46,385 nt of DNA from positions 1-46,385 of the forward strand of contig JADZDL010000368.1 in NCBI GenBank assembly GCA_020851075.1. The letters run 5' to 3'. Below the pieces are notes generated by a model, which saw only the letters and a list, made by a program, of their open reading frames with translations, had not been told where the DNA came from and searched no databases. Positions 25,147-33,714 of the stretch are shown in pieces. A program made the translations under genes and the position numbers. Position 1 is the first letter of the stretch. The number at the start of each line of letters is the position of its first letter. Origin of the DNA: Planctomycetota bacterium. GTDB lineage: Bacteria; Planctomycetota; UBA1135; UBA2386.

Positions 25147-25174
25147 AGTGTAGCAACTCAATTCTCCGCGTCAA
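25147..25174 (-). promoter_or_regulatory. Sigma70-like promoter for the putative ncRNA
   Basis: On the minus strand, TTGACG (25169-25174, five of six to the -35 consensus) is separated by 16 bases from TACACT (25147-25152, four of six to the -10). The start point would be near 25140. Confidence 0.55.
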
Positions 25175-25259
25175 GCAACCTCTGCAGATTCTCACAATAG
25201 ATGTTGCACTGCACCAGCATCTGCTACGCCGCGCACCGCGATGCGAGTAGCATGCCCGC

Positions 25260-26438
25260 TTGTCCAAGACCACCGACGCTCCGCTCCACTGCCCCCACTT
25301 CGGCCGCTGCGGCGGCTGCAGCCAACTCGACGTGCCGATCGCCGAGCAGCTGGCCCGCAAACGACGCCACGCGACCGAACTGCTGCAGGCCTTTCTCGAT
25401 GGCCAGGAAGTCGCGATTGCGCCGGGGCCGCGCACGCCGCGCCACGACCGCACGACGATCCTCTATCCCGTACAGCTGTTCGAACGGCAGGCGACACTCG
25501 GCATCTACCGCACGGGCACCCACCTCATTGAGCCAATCCGCGATTGCCGCATCCAGCACAAGGCCCTCACCCTGCTGGGCGTGCGCGCTGGCGATGTGCT
25601 GCGCAAACTGAACCTGCCCGTCTACAACGAAGAGACGCACAAAGGCTTCATCCGCGCCTTCCGCGCCCGCGTGATGCCTGGCAGCAACGAACTCATGGTC
25701 GGCATCATCTCGACCCGGCGCGAGTTCTCCGAACGTGAGACGCTGGGCAAGATGCTGTGGGACGCGGCCAGCAACCTGCGCGACGAACAGGGTAAACCGC
25801 TGCAACTCGTCGGTGTCGCGCTCAATATCAACGAAGTGCCGGGCAACGCGATGCTCGGCCCCACGACGATGGCACTACGCGGCCGTTCGTCCCAGACGGA
25901 CACCGTTGCCGGCCTCAAACTGCAGGTTTCCTTTACCAGCTTCTACCAACACAATCGCCACGCCGACGCCATCCTGTTCCGCCCCGCACTGGCGATGCTC
26001 GGCGACGTCACCGGCCTGCGGATCGTCGACGGCTACGGCGGCATCGGCGCCTTCGGCCTGCGCCTGCTCAAAGCCGGCGCTGGACATGTGACGATCGGCG
26101 AGAGTTCGCCGGTCGCCTGCGAAGACGCCCGCGTGAACCTGCGCGAGAACGGCTTTTCCAACGGCGAAGTGCGCGAGCAGCTGTTCGGCAGCGCGCCGTT
26201 GCCCGAATGTGATGTGCTCGTGGTCGACCCACCGCGCGCGGGCCTGCAGGAGATCGGCTGCGCCGCCGTGCTCGCCGCAAAACCACCGCGCGTGCTGCTG
26301 GTGTCGTGCTCACTCGAGTCCTTGGCGCGCGACCTCGCGCTGTTGCACGAGCATTACCGGACGGTGGCGGTGAGGTTGTGCGACCTGTTCCCGCATACGG
26401 AACATGTCGAGGCGGTGACGTTGCTCGAACGGCGGTAG
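25260..26438 (+). CDS. RlmD/TrmA-family RNA (uracil-5-)-methyltransferase
   Basis: 392 aa with TTG start at 25260; no in-frame ATG precedes it. An N-terminal [4Fe-4S] site is present: Cys11, Cys17 and Cys20 in CPHFGRCGGC, with Cys96 in RDCRIQHKA, as in RlmD (RumA). The SAM domain has RIVDGYGGIGAFGLRLL, the DPPRAGL motif and the catalytic cysteine in LLVSCSLESLARDL. The enzyme makes 5-methyluridine in rRNA or tRNA; sequence alone does not settle whether the target is 23S U1939/U747 or tRNA U54. The protein lacks an N-terminal TRAM domain. It is divergent from the putative ncRNA, with the promoter in 25175-25259. Confidence 0.87.
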   Translation: MSKTTDAPLHCPHFGRCGGCSQLDVPIAEQLARKRRHATELLQAFLDGQEVAIAPGPRTPRHDRTTILYPVQLFERQATLGIYRTGTHLIEPIRDCRIQHKALTLLGVRAGDVLRKLNLPVYNEETHKGFIRAFRARVMPGSNELMVGIISTRREFSERETLGKMLWDAASNLRDEQGKPLQLVGVALNINEVPGNAMLGPTTMALRGRSSQTDTVAGLKLQVSFTSFYQHNRHADAILFRPALAMLGDVTGLRIVDGYGGIGAFGLRLLKAGAGHVTIGESSPVACEDARVNLRENGFSNGEVREQLFGSAPLPECDVLVVDPPRAGLQEIGCAAVLAAKPPRVLLVSCSLESLARDLALLHEHYRTVAVRLCDLFPHTEHVEAVTLLERR

Positions 26439-26595
26439 GTGCCGTCGCGGTCAACCCCGCGCCGCCTCCTCCAAAATGAGATTCCACCAAACCCGGGACA
26501 TTCCCCCACCGACCCGGGCCAACCACTACACTGGTTCCTGACCTTCGGCCGCACTTTGCGGGTGTCGCGTCACCGCGACCGCCGCCAAGGCCCGA

Positions 26596-27264
26596 GTGCA
26601 AGAACCTGATCCCGGCTACATCGTCCGCCTGCAAGACCTGACCTTCGGTGGTCGCGAACTGTCCCTGCAGAGCCTGCTCGATACGCAGCAGTTCCACGAC
26701 CCCGAGCAGGTTGCCGAGAAACTCGGCGTGAGCCCGTCGCACTGGTCCCTGTTTGGCGTGTTGTGGCCATCCGCATGCGTGCTGGCCGAACTCATGGCCC
26801 ACATCGACTTCCGCGGTCGCCGCATACTCGAAGTGGGCTCTGGCCTCGGCCTCGCCAGCCTCGTTGCGCAATGCCGCGGGGCGGACGTCACCGCCAGCGA
26901 CCTGCACCCGCTGAGCCAGCTATTCCTCGATGGCAATGCGACTCGCAACCAATTGCCCCGGATCCCATTCCATCGCGGCAATTGGTCCGAACGCGATGCG
27001 CACTTGGGCCAGTTCGGCTTGATCGTGGCGAGCGATGTGCTCTACGAGGACAACCACGCCGAACTGCTCGCGGGTTTCATCGACCACCATGCCGACCGCG
27101 AAGTCGAGGTGCTCGTCGTCGATGCCGGCCGCGGCCACCAGAACAACTTCGCGCGGCGCATGGAAGACCTCGGGTACACGCACACGTTCGAGCACCCGCT
27201 GCCGCAGGTGACCCAGGCTGGGCGCTGGAAGGGCAAGATCCACACGTTCCTGCGGGCGATCTGA
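26596..27264 (+). CDS. Class I SAM-dependent methyltransferase (METTL21/Nnt1-like)
   Basis: 222 aa with GTG start. The SAM-binding motif I is ILEVGSGLGLASLVA, motif II VTASDLHPLS and motif IV FGLIVASDVLYEDNH, a pattern seen in the METTL21/nicotinamide N-methyltransferase-like group, where DVLYE is typical. Members methylate lysines of proteins such as elongation factors or chaperones, or small molecules; the substrate here is unknown. The upstream part (GYIVRLQDLTFGG ... HWSLFGVLWPSACVLAELM) is the usual N-terminal cap. It stands 157 bp after the RlmD-like gene, with no clear operon link. Confidence 0.78.
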   Translation: MQEPDPGYIVRLQDLTFGGRELSLQSLLDTQQFHDPEQVAEKLGVSPSHWSLFGVLWPSACVLAELMAHIDFRGRRILEVGSGLGLASLVAQCRGADVTASDLHPLSQLFLDGNATRNQLPRIPFHRGNWSERDAHLGQFGLIVASDVLYEDNHAELLAGFIDHHADREVEVLVVDAGRGHQNNFARRMEDLGYTHTFEHPLPQVTQAGRWKGKIHTFLRAI

Positions 27265-27322
27265 GTGGACTGCGGGTCGAAAGACCTGCTTTGCAGGTAA
27301 AGCTGCCATGGACAAGACCCGA

Positions 27323-27342
27323 TATGATCTAATACGATCTTA
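27323..27342 (+). promoter_or_regulatory. Direct repeats before ParD-like gene, likely autoregulatory operator
   Basis: Two adjacent 10-bp units, TATGATCTAA and TACGATCTTA, form an A/T-rich island ending nine bases before the ATG; TATAGCATCC right after is a weaker third unit. Tandem sites of this kind are typical of ribbon-helix-helix repressors. The A/T-rich units may also contain the -10 element. Confidence 0.5.
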
Positions 27343-27350
27343 TAGCATCC

Positions 27351-27749
27351 ATGGCCAAGAAGTCCGAAAAACGCACAACCGCCCTGAGCATCTCGCTGCC
27401 TGAAGAGCTGGCGCGAGCAGTCTCGCGCCGCGTCGAAGGTGGGCTCTATGCAACGGCAAGTGAAGTCATCCGGGAAGCACTTCGCCTGCTACTAGAGACA
27501 GAGGCGAGACATGCCCACTGGCAACAGAACCCAGTTGGGCGACGCCTCGCGACAACCTTCGAGCTCGCCGAACTTGGCGCGGCCATGAGGGCCACCAGAC
27601 TCAGCCGCGAAGGTGACCCCGCTGCTGAATCAACCACCGTGAAGGGCAACGTGGAGGACGAAGACAACCAGCTAGCCCCTGGTCTACGCCTGGCCCCGAA
27701 GCGACTGAAGAAACTCAAACGGGCTGCATCCTCGACCCCGCGCAAATAG
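27351..27749 (+). CDS. ParD/CopG-type ribbon-helix-helix antitoxin, orphan
   Basis: 132 aa. Residues 10-50 (TALSISLPEELARAVSRRVEGGLYATASEVIREALRLL) match the ribbon-helix-helix DNA-binding domain of ParD-like antitoxins: a beta strand, two helices and the SEVIREALR signature. The C-terminal 80 residues are polar and lysine-rich, as expected for a toxin-wrapping tail, though longer than usual. No ParE toxin follows: the stop codon (27747-27749) is inside the left repeat of the denitrification island and three bases from the displaced SNF2 stop. It may therefore be a solitary regulator, or have lost its toxin. Confidence 0.78.
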   Translation: MAKKSEKRTTALSISLPEELARAVSRRVEGGLYATASEVIREALRLLLETEARHAHWQQNPVGRRLATTFELAELGAAMRATRLSREGDPAAESTTVKGNVEDEDNQLAPGLRLAPKRLKKLKRAASSTPRK

Positions 27750-27901
27750 CGACTAACCGAGCAGCAACTCGAGATCCCCGCGCGACAGCCCCTGCAGCAG
27801 CGACCGCTCGCCACCAAACACCGCATCGCACAGCGCGCGCTTCTGCGCCTGCAGCTCAAGAACACGCTCTTCGACGGTGCCGCGGCAAACCATGCGGAAC
27901 G
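27745..27901. repeat. Left direct repeat of denitrification island (SNF2 3' end)
   Basis: 157 bp, matching 39988-40145 with five substitutions and one single-base gap. It starts at the last codons of the ParD-like gene and stops abruptly at 27901, after which the two copies share nothing. Confidence 0.93.
27753..27901 (-). pseudogene. Displaced 3' end of SNF2 helicase gene
   Basis: The minus strand encodes the last 48 residues (FRMVCRGTVEERVLELQAQK ... LSRGDLELLLG) and the stop codon, identical in protein sequence to the end of the intact helicase at 39997. The five base differences (Val, two Leu, Arg, Leu codons) are all silent. No start or upstream domain remains, so it is a fragment left by the insertion of the island. 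Confidence 0.9.
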
Positions 27902-27989
27902 AGCCCTGCCCGCCGGCCCCTGAGGTCCGAACATCATCAGGGCCGACTAAGCCGATGTGAGCAGCAATTGGGCCAACGCCCCACACTTC

Positions 27990-28009
27990 TCTGGATACAC
28001 TTCTCCAGA
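27990..28009. promoter_or_regulatory. Inverted repeat upstream of nirK
   Basis: TCTGGA (27990-27995) and TCCAGA (28004-28009) are perfect inverse complements with an 8-base spacer, ending five bases before the nirK ATG. It could be an operator of a dimeric regulator; no FNR/NnrR-type TTGAT-N4-ATCAA site was found nearby. Confidence 0.35.
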
Positions 28010-28014
28010 CACGG

Positions 28015-29505
28015 ATGTCCATAATGGTCAATGCATGGCCGCTGCTCGCTCTCGCCGCCCTCACCGGAATCACACTTTTCGTCAGGCGCAACAGCGACAT
28101 CACAACCCCTCCTCCGGCCGCGTCCAAGCTCGCTGCGACCACCGCCGCCGATCCGGTGACGGGCGAAGAGACCGCCGTGCTGACCGCACCGCCAATGGTC
28201 CCGCCGCCAATCACCCGCAAGCACGCCACCAAGGTCAAGGTCGCCTTGGAGGTAAAGGAGTTCCTCGCCCCGATCGCCGACGGTGTGGACTACACGTTCT
28301 GGACCTTCGGCGGCAGCGTGCCAGGGAGCTTCATCCGCGTGCGCGAAGGTGATCTGGTCGAGTTCACACTGAAGAACCATCCAGACAACCGCATGCCACA
28401 TAATATCGACTTGCACGCGGTTACCGGCCAGGGTGGTGGCGCCGCGGCGTCGTTCGTGGCACCCGGCCACTCGGCGACCTTCTCGTTCCAGTGCCTCAAT
28501 CGTGGCCTCTACGTCTACCACTGCGCGACGGCGCCCGTCGGCATGCACATCGCAAACGGCATGTATGGCCTGATCCTGGTCGAGCCCAAGGAAGGCTTGC
28601 CCAAGGTCGACCGCGAGTTCTACATCTGCCAGGGCGACTTCTATACCGAAGGCGCCTACGGGCAGGCCGGGCATCAGCAGTTCTCGATGGAGAAGGCCAT
28701 CAAGGAAGAACCCGACTACGTGCTGTTCAACGGGCGCGTCGGGGCCCTGACCGGCGACCAGGCGATCACCGCCAAAGTCGGCGAGACGGTGCGCCTCTAC
28801 GTCGGCAATGGCGGCCCCAACCTGGTTTCCAGCTTTCACGTGATCGGCGAGATCTTCGACGCGGTCATGGCCGAAGGCGGCGACCAGCGGACCAACAACG
28901 TGCAGACTACGCTGATCCCAGCCGGTGGCTCGGCGATCGTCGAGTTCAAACTCGATGTGCCGGCAAACTACATCCTCGTCGACCACGCGATCTTCCGCAC
29001 CTTCAACAAGGGCGCCCTCGGCATCCTCAAGGTCGAGGGTAAGGAGGATGCGTTGGTCTATTCCGGCCGCCAACAGGAGGGGATCTACCACCCCGAAGGT
29101 GGCGCGCTGCAGACCCTCCCCCGTGGCGACAATGCGAAGATCGCCGCGGCGCCAGCTGACCGCAGCAAGGAAGAACGCCTTCAACTCGGCAAGAGGATGT
29201 TCGAGTCGATCTGCTTTGCCTGCCACCAGAAGGAAGGTCAAGGCGTGCCGAATGCGTTCCCCCCCCTCGCCAAGAGCGACTACCTGATGGCTGATCGCGC
29301 CCGCGCGATCCGTACCGTGCTGAGCGGCCAGCAAGGCAAGATCACGGTCAATGGGGTCGAGTACAACGGTGTGATGCCGGCCCAGAACCTCACTGACGAC
29401 GAGGTTGCCAACGTCATCACCTCTGTGATGAACTCTTGGGGGAACCAGGCCGACATGGTCACCAGCACGGAAGTGGCGAAGGTCCGAGCCACCCTCGGAC
29501 ACTGA
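28015..29505 (+). CDS. nirK: Copper nitrite reductase NirK with C-terminal cytochrome c domain
   Basis: 496 aa. An N-terminal hydrophobic segment ([17 protein letters not shown]) is a signal or anchor, then two cupredoxin domains (about 75-355) and a c-type cytochrome domain (about 385-480). All copper ligands are visible: type 1 His129, Cys170, His178, Met183; type 2 His134, His169, His324; catalytic Asp132 and His275. The heme site is CFACH (400-404) with Met454 as probable axial ligand. It reduces nitrite to NO in the periplasm. The fused cytochrome can accept electrons directly. It is the first gene of the island, nine bases before nirV; an alternative start is the Met at 28024. Confidence 0.95.
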   Translation: MSIMVNAWPLLALAALTGITLFVRRNSDITTPPPAASKLAATTAADPVTGEETAVLTAPPMVPPPITRKHATKVKVALEVKEFLAPIADGVDYTFWTFGGSVPGSFIRVREGDLVEFTLKNHPDNRMPHNIDLHAVTGQGGGAAASFVAPGHSATFSFQCLNRGLYVYHCATAPVGMHIANGMYGLILVEPKEGLPKVDREFYICQGDFYTEGAYGQAGHQQFSMEKAIKEEPDYVLFNGRVGALTGDQAITAKVGETVRLYVGNGGPNLVSSFHVIGEIFDAVMAEGGDQRTNNVQTTLIPAGGSAIVEFKLDVPANYILVDHAIFRTFNKGALGILKVEGKEDALVYSGRQQEGIYHPEGGALQTLPRGDNAKIAAAPADRSKEERLQLGKRMFESICFACHQKEGQGVPNAFPPLAKSDYLMADRARAIRTVLSGQQGKITVNGVEYNGVMPAQNLTDDEVANVITSVMNSWGNQADMVTSTEVAKVRATLGH

Positions 29506-29513
29506 GATCCATC

Positions 29514-30341
29514 ATGCGCCATACAGCGTGGTTGTGCGCGGTGGTGGTCGGGTGCGGTGCTGAGCCACCACAACCGGCGTCGATTCCCATCCCCACCCCG
29601 GCGCCCGCCGAGTCCGCCCAGGTGGACGATCCTGGCCCCACGATCCTGGTCGCAGTGCCCGCGTCCGAATATCGACCGCTGTTTCCCAGCAAGGGCCAGA
29701 CAGCGGTTGCCGTGGCCCCGTTCGCGCTGGAACGGACACCGGTCACGCACGCGCAGTTCCTGGCCTTCGTGGCGGCCATGCCAGAGTGGCGACGTAGCAG
29801 GGTGCCGTCCCTCTTCGCCGACAGCGGCTACCTCGCCGATTGGGCCGAAGACCTCTCTCCACCTCCAGACGCCACCGAGCGTCCCGTGACGGCAGTGTCG
29901 TGGTTTGCGGCGAGAGCATATGCCCGATGGCGCGGCCGACGCCTCCCGACCCTGGCCGAATGGGAAGCCGCCGCCCAACTGCCACTGGCCGATGGTGGCA
30001 ATGCAGCCCGCGCGGTCCTGGCATGGTATGCCAAACCTGCCTCCAGCGGCCCGCAACGCCTCGGCACAGGCACGAGGAACGTCCTCGGCATCGCCGACTT
30101 GCACGGCCTCGTCTGGGAATGGGTACTCGACTTCGGCGGCGCCATGGTGACCGGCGACGCCCGCAGCGACAGCGACCTGCAGAGATCGCTGTTCTGCGGA
30201 GCTGGCGCCGTTGGTTCGGCCCGCCCCGACGACTATGCGGCATTCATGCGCATGGCAATGCGCTCCAGCTTGCACGGCCGCAACAGCACCAAGACCCTCG
30301 GCTTCCGCTGCGCTACCGACCAGATTCCAGGAGCTCGATGA
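29514..30341 (+). CDS. nirV: NirV-like formylglycine-generating-enzyme family lipoprotein
   Basis: 275 aa. A lipobox VVGC with Cys14 follows a short hydrophobic segment. The remainder is an FGE/SUMF1 fold: APFALERTPVTHAQFLAFV, ERPVTAVSWFAARAYARWRG, RLPTLAEWEAAA, NVLGIADLHGLVWEWVLD and the terminal LGFRCA. In denitrifiers such a protein, NirV, is encoded after nirK; its role is not settled. The catalytic Cys pair of true sulfatase-modifying enzymes is not apparent, so a structural or maturation role is more likely. The stop overlaps the SCO gene (ATGA at 30338-30341). Confidence 0.78.
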   Translation: MRHTAWLCAVVVGCGAEPPQPASIPIPTPAPAESAQVDDPGPTILVAVPASEYRPLFPSKGQTAVAVAPFALERTPVTHAQFLAFVAAMPEWRRSRVPSLFADSGYLADWAEDLSPPPDATERPVTAVSWFAARAYARWRGRRLPTLAEWEAAAQLPLADGGNAARAVLAWYAKPASSGPQRLGTGTRNVLGIADLHGLVWEWVLDFGGAMVTGDARSDSDLQRSLFCGAGAVGSARPDDYAAFMRMAMRSSLHGRNSTKTLGFRCATDQIPGAR

Positions 30342-30958
30342 CCATGCAACCGACGTCGATTCGAATCACTCTAGCAGCCGTGGCTATCGCCGCCTTCGCC
30401 TGCACTCGAGAGACCAGCGGCTCCTGTTGCGGCACAACCCCAGCCGCTGCCGCCCCACTGCCAGGCTCCTCGCTTTGGCAGATCGCGGCCAAGTGCCACG
30501 ACCAGACGGGCCGCCTACGCTCGTTGACCGAGTTCCGCGGCCGACCGGTGTTGATCACCATGGTATTCACGAACTGCGCCTACGCCTGCCCGACGATCGC
30601 CGCCGACCTCAAGGCTGTGCTCGCGAAGCGGGCAGCCAATACCGACCTGCATGTGCTCATGGTGTCGATGGACCCTGCCCGCGACGACTCGGTAGCTCTG
30701 GCGGCGTTTGCCGAGCGTCACCACTTGCCGGCGGAGCGGTTCACGCTTCTGCAACCACCGGCCGAAGTCGTGCCGGACCTCGCTGCCGTGCTAGGCATCC
30801 GCTACGCGCCATCCGAAGGGGGCGACTTCTCGCACAGCAACGTGCTGACCTTGCTCGATCACGACGGTTCGATCGCGGCCCGCCTCGAAGGACTCGGTGC
30901 CGACCCAACGCCCCTGCTGACCGCCTGGGATCGACTCCATTCCACCTCTGCTCACTGA
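30338..30958 (+). CDS. SCO1/SenC-family copper chaperone lipoprotein
   Basis: 206 aa. Lipobox AFAC with Cys22, followed by a further Cys pair (Cys30-Cys31). The thioredoxin-like SCO domain has the copper-binding site Cys80-x3-Cys84 in TMVFTNCAYACPT and His166 in GGDFSHSNV, both essential in the family. SCO proteins deliver copper to CuA or other copper enzymes or act as thiol-disulfide reductants; here the client is plausibly NirK or the NorE-type oxidase partner. It overlaps nirV by four bases and ends 19 bp before the NorE-like gene. Confidence 0.87.
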   Translation: MTMQPTSIRITLAAVAIAAFACTRETSGSCCGTTPAAAAPLPGSSLWQIAAKCHDQTGRLRSLTEFRGRPVLITMVFTNCAYACPTIAADLKAVLAKRAANTDLHVLMVSMDPARDDSVALAAFAERHHLPAERFTLLQPPAEVVPDLAAVLGIRYAPSEGGDFSHSNVLTLLDHDGSIAARLEGLGADPTPLLTAWDRLHSTSAH

Positions 30959-30977
30959 GCCGCCAGTCCTTGGCCCG

Positions 30978-31568
30978 ATGCCTGCCACCTCGATGACTCG
31001 ACCGCGCCGCACCTTCGCCGATCCACCAGGCGGCACACTGCCCTGGCTGATCGTCGCCCTCGAACTGGCGACCTTCACCATCGTCTTCCTCGCAATTGCG
31101 CTCCTGCAGCGCAGCGACCCAACCACGTTCGCCGCCGGGCGCAGCGCCTTGTCGGCACCGACGGGTCTCGCGCTGACGCTGCTCCTGCTGACGAGCGGCG
31201 CCCTGGTGGCCAGCGGGGTCCATGCATTCCGCCGTGACCGGCCCATCGCCGCACGTCGGGGCCTCTTGGCCGGGGCCTCGCTGGGCGGCGCGTTCGTCAT
31301 CCTCAAGGGACTCGACTACTGGCACCACGCCGCACTAGACCACGGCTTGGGTACGGATCTCTTTTGGGACACCTACGTGTTGGCCACCGGCTTCCACCTG
31401 ATCCACGTCGCGGTCGGCATCACGGTACTGATCGGGGCCGCCCGCGCCATCGAACGCCTGCCCCTTCGGGACGCCGAGACCTCGATTGTCGGGCCCGCTC
31501 TGTTCTGGCACATGTGCGATGTCGTCTGGTTCTTCCTGTGGCCCCTGTTCTATGTGGCGCCCGCATGA
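30978..31568 (+). CDS. norE: NorE-like protein (cytochrome c oxidase subunit III family)
   Basis: 196 aa with about five transmembrane helices: LPWLIVALELATFTIVFLAIALL, LALTLLLLTSGALVASGV, a segment near GGAFVILKG, GFHLIHVAVGITVLIGAA and ALFWHMCDVVWFFLWPLFYVA. The subunit III signature (TGFHLIHVAVG, WHMCDVVWFFLWP) is clear. The short single-domain size and partner NorF-like gene match NorE, an accessory needed for full NO reductase activity. It overlaps the next gene by four bases (ATGA, 31565-31568). A later Met at 30993 is an alternative start. Confidence 0.8.
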   Translation: MPATSMTRPRRTFADPPGGTLPWLIVALELATFTIVFLAIALLQRSDPTTFAAGRSALSAPTGLALTLLLLTSGALVASGVHAFRRDRPIAARRGLLAGASLGGAFVILKGLDYWHHAALDHGLGTDLFWDTYVLATGFHLIHVAVGITVLIGAARAIERLPLRDAETSIVGPALFWHMCDVVWFFLWPLFYVAPA

Positions 31569-31777
31569 AGACCATCCTCTGTTGGCTTGCATTGGGTGTC
31601 CTGGCCACAGTCGGCTGCTGGGTGGGCCGTCTCGATATCGCCCTGCTCGCTGCCGGCATCAAAGCAACGCTGGTGGGGCTTCACTTCATGGAACTCGGCG
31701 AGGCGGCGCGTTGCCACGCCAACGCGTGGGTGGCCTGGACGAGCGTCGCAGTGGGCACGCTCTTGCTGATCAATTGA
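31565..31777 (+). CDS. norF: NorF-like small membrane protein (prokaryotic COX IV family)
   Basis: 70 aa with two to three helices. The segment ALLAAGIKATLVGLHFMELG matches the short prokaryotic cytochrome c oxidase subunit IV domain, of which NorF is a member. It acts with NorE in assembly or activity of the NO reductase. Its start codon overlaps the NorE stop. After it comes a gap of 133 bp before the chemoreceptor. Confidence 0.7.
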   Translation: MKTILCWLALGVLATVGCWVGRLDIALLAAGIKATLVGLHFMELGEAARCHANAWVAWTSVAVGTLLLIN

Positions 31778-31910
31778 CCGCAAACCAACCGTAGCACCGA
31801 GGGCCACGCAGTAGCGTTCATCGCCTTTGCCAAGCCCCTCGTTGGACCTTCAGGCCATTACTAGCCGCCTCCATTCCAGCAGACATGGTCCGCCGCCCGA
31901 TGGTGCTCGC

Positions 31911-33572
31911 ATGGTCCTGCCTCCCAACAGCACGCCCGCCGACAAGCAGCCCGGCCGACTGCGCAATCGACTCCTGATCCCAATCGTCGGCATCGGTCTT
32001 ACCCTGGGACTTGCCTCGTGGGGAATGTCCGAAGCGGCGCTACGCAGCACCACCGAGTTGGCGGGACTCGCCACGGCCAAGACCATGGCGGCGGAAACGG
32101 CATCCCTGCGCAGGTTTTATACAGAGCAAGTGGTCACTCGGGCCAAGCAGGCGGGCATGTCAATTGGCCACGACTTCGCCACCAAGGACGGGATGTTGCC
32201 AGTGCCAGCGACCTTCGTAAAAACGCTGGGCGAGCAGATCGCCAAGGACCATCCCGGCACCAGCGTGCGACTGTTTAGCAGCTATCCGTTTCCCCACGCC
32301 AAAGCAACTTCGCGCTACGACGAGTTCGAAACCGCGGCACTACAGCACTTCGCGAGCGGCCCAAGTGAGCCATTCTGGCGACTCGAGACCATCGACGGTC
32401 GCCGTTCGGTCCGCTATGCGGTAGCGGATGTAATGGGCGCAAGCTGTGTTGCCTGTCACAACAGCCACCCTGATTCTCCCAAACGGGATTGGCAGGAAGG
32501 CGACGTGCGTGGCGTGCTCGCGGTAGCAGTACCGATTGACGATCTGGTAAAGGGCATGCAGGCTGCGGCGGACACCAACCTCGCCGCCATTGTACTCGGC
32601 ATCGTCGGGATGGTCGCGGCGTTGACTCTGTTGCTACGCCACTACCTGGAACGCCCGGTACGACAGCTGGTCGAAGACCTGGCGACGATTCAGAGCACGC
32701 ACGACTTGACCCGGCCGATGCGGGCCCAACGCAACGACGAAATTGGCACTCTGCAGAGGGGCATCAGCTCGTTCGTGGCAGTTCTGCGAGGCGTGATCGG
32801 CAAGGCGAGTAGTACCGCTTGTCAAGTTGCTGCAGCGAGTCGTGAATTGGAGAAGGCGACCCAACTGGTCGCGAACGGCGCCTCGGAACAAGCATCTACT
32901 CAGCAAGAGATCAATGCTGCATTGGAGGAGATGAACGTGAGCACCAAACAGACCTCGGCGAGCGCGCAGCGGGCCAGCGTCGCCGCCGCGGCCTCACGCC
33001 AGATGACGGCACAAGGGCGTGACGAAGTCCGCAACATGCGCACCGCCGTTGAGGAACTGCAGCGATCATCTACCGACATCGCGGTAATTCTGAAGACCAT
33101 CGACGGTATCGCGTTCCAAACCAACTTGTTGGCGCTGAACGCTGCCGTCGAGGCGGCGCGTGCTGGCGAAGCCGGCAAGGGATTCTCCGTCGTCGCTGAG
33201 GAGGTGCGCTCGTTGGCGCAACGCTCGGCGGAGGCTGCCCGTACCAGCGCGGAACGCATCGCGCACTCCGCCAAGTGTACGACGCGCAGCGCAGAGGTGG
33301 CCGCCCGCGTGGACCAAGCATTGGTGAGCATTAGCGGCAGCACCGACGAGGTCGATACGCTTCTGGCTCAGATCGCCACGGCGAGCACGGAACAGGCCCA
33401 GGGTATCGCCCAGATTTCGGGCAGCATGGAGAACCTCGGACAGGTCACGCAGCAGAATGCGGGGACGGCCGAAGAACTGGCGGCCACCGCCAGACAGGCA
33501 GCCGCCGAGGTCGAGGTTCTTCGCAGTCAGGTGGCAAGGTTCGAGGTCGAGGCTAGCCCCGTCGGTGCCTGA
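31911..33572 (+). CDS. Methyl-accepting chemotaxis protein with heme c (Tll0287/DUF3365-like) sensor domain
   Basis: 553 aa from the ATG at 31911; an upstream TTG at 31827 would add 28 residues with no signal character. One helix near residues 20-40, a periplasmic sensor to about 195, a second helix ([22 protein letters not shown]), HAMP ([20 protein letters not shown]) and a cytoplasmic signalling domain with the hairpin [40 protein letters not shown]. The sensor has a CVACH heme c site and the ...RYAV...[11 protein letters not shown] end of DUF3365. It would sense redox, oxygen or NO. It sits between norF and norC; no che genes are in the window, and there is no C-terminal methyltransferase-docking pentapeptide. 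Confidence 0.87.
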   Translation: MVLPPNSTPADKQPGRLRNRLLIPIVGIGLTLGLASWGMSEAALRSTTELAGLATAKTMAAETASLRRFYTEQVVTRAKQAGMSIGHDFATKDGMLPVPATFVKTLGEQIAKDHPGTSVRLFSSYPFPHAKATSRYDEFETAALQHFASGPSEPFWRLETIDGRRSVRYAVADVMGASCVACHNSHPDSPKRDWQEGDVRGVLAVAVPIDDLVKGMQAAADTNLAAIVLGIVGMVAALTLLLRHYLERPVRQLVEDLATIQSTHDLTRPMRAQRNDEIGTLQRGISSFVAVLRGVIGKASSTACQVAAASRELEKATQLVANGASEQASTQQEINAALEEMNVSTKQTSASAQRASVAAAASRQMTAQGRDEVRNMRTAVEELQRSSTDIAVILKTIDGIAFQTNLLALNAAVEAARAGEAGKGFSVVAEEVRSLAQRSAEAARTSAERIAHSAKCTTRSAEVAARVDQALVSISGSTDEVDTLLAQIATASTEQAQGIAQISGSMENLGQVTQQNAGTAEELAATARQAAAEVEVLRSQVARFEVEASPVGA

Positions 33573-33662
33573 GTAGGTCTAGGCCCATTCCTGGGCCGTT
33601 TGCCCCAGCCGCTCTGCGCACTTCGACCACGAAAGCAGGCTGTTCGGCCAACGTTCGCCGCT

Positions 33663-33684
33663 TAGTGGACATGTTTGTCCACTA
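33663..33684. promoter_or_regulatory. Perfect 22-bp palindrome upstream of norC
   Basis: TAGTGGACA (33663-33671) and TGTCCACTA (33676-33684) are exact inverse complements around TGTT. It lies 30 bases before the preferred norC start and 90 bases after the chemoreceptor stop, so it may be an operator of the nor operon, or a terminator hairpin for the preceding gene (no T-run follows). Confidence 0.5.
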
Positions 33685-33714
33685 TTGGCGACAACCACAG
33701 CGAGGAGGCCCCTC

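Noticed and set aside
27902..28014. FNR/NnrR site before nirK
   Set aside because: No TTGAT-N4-ATCAA-like match; only a 6-bp inverted repeat was found.
27937..29502. 521-codon minus-strand frame opposite nirK
   Set aside because: Shadow frame; nirK has every copper ligand.
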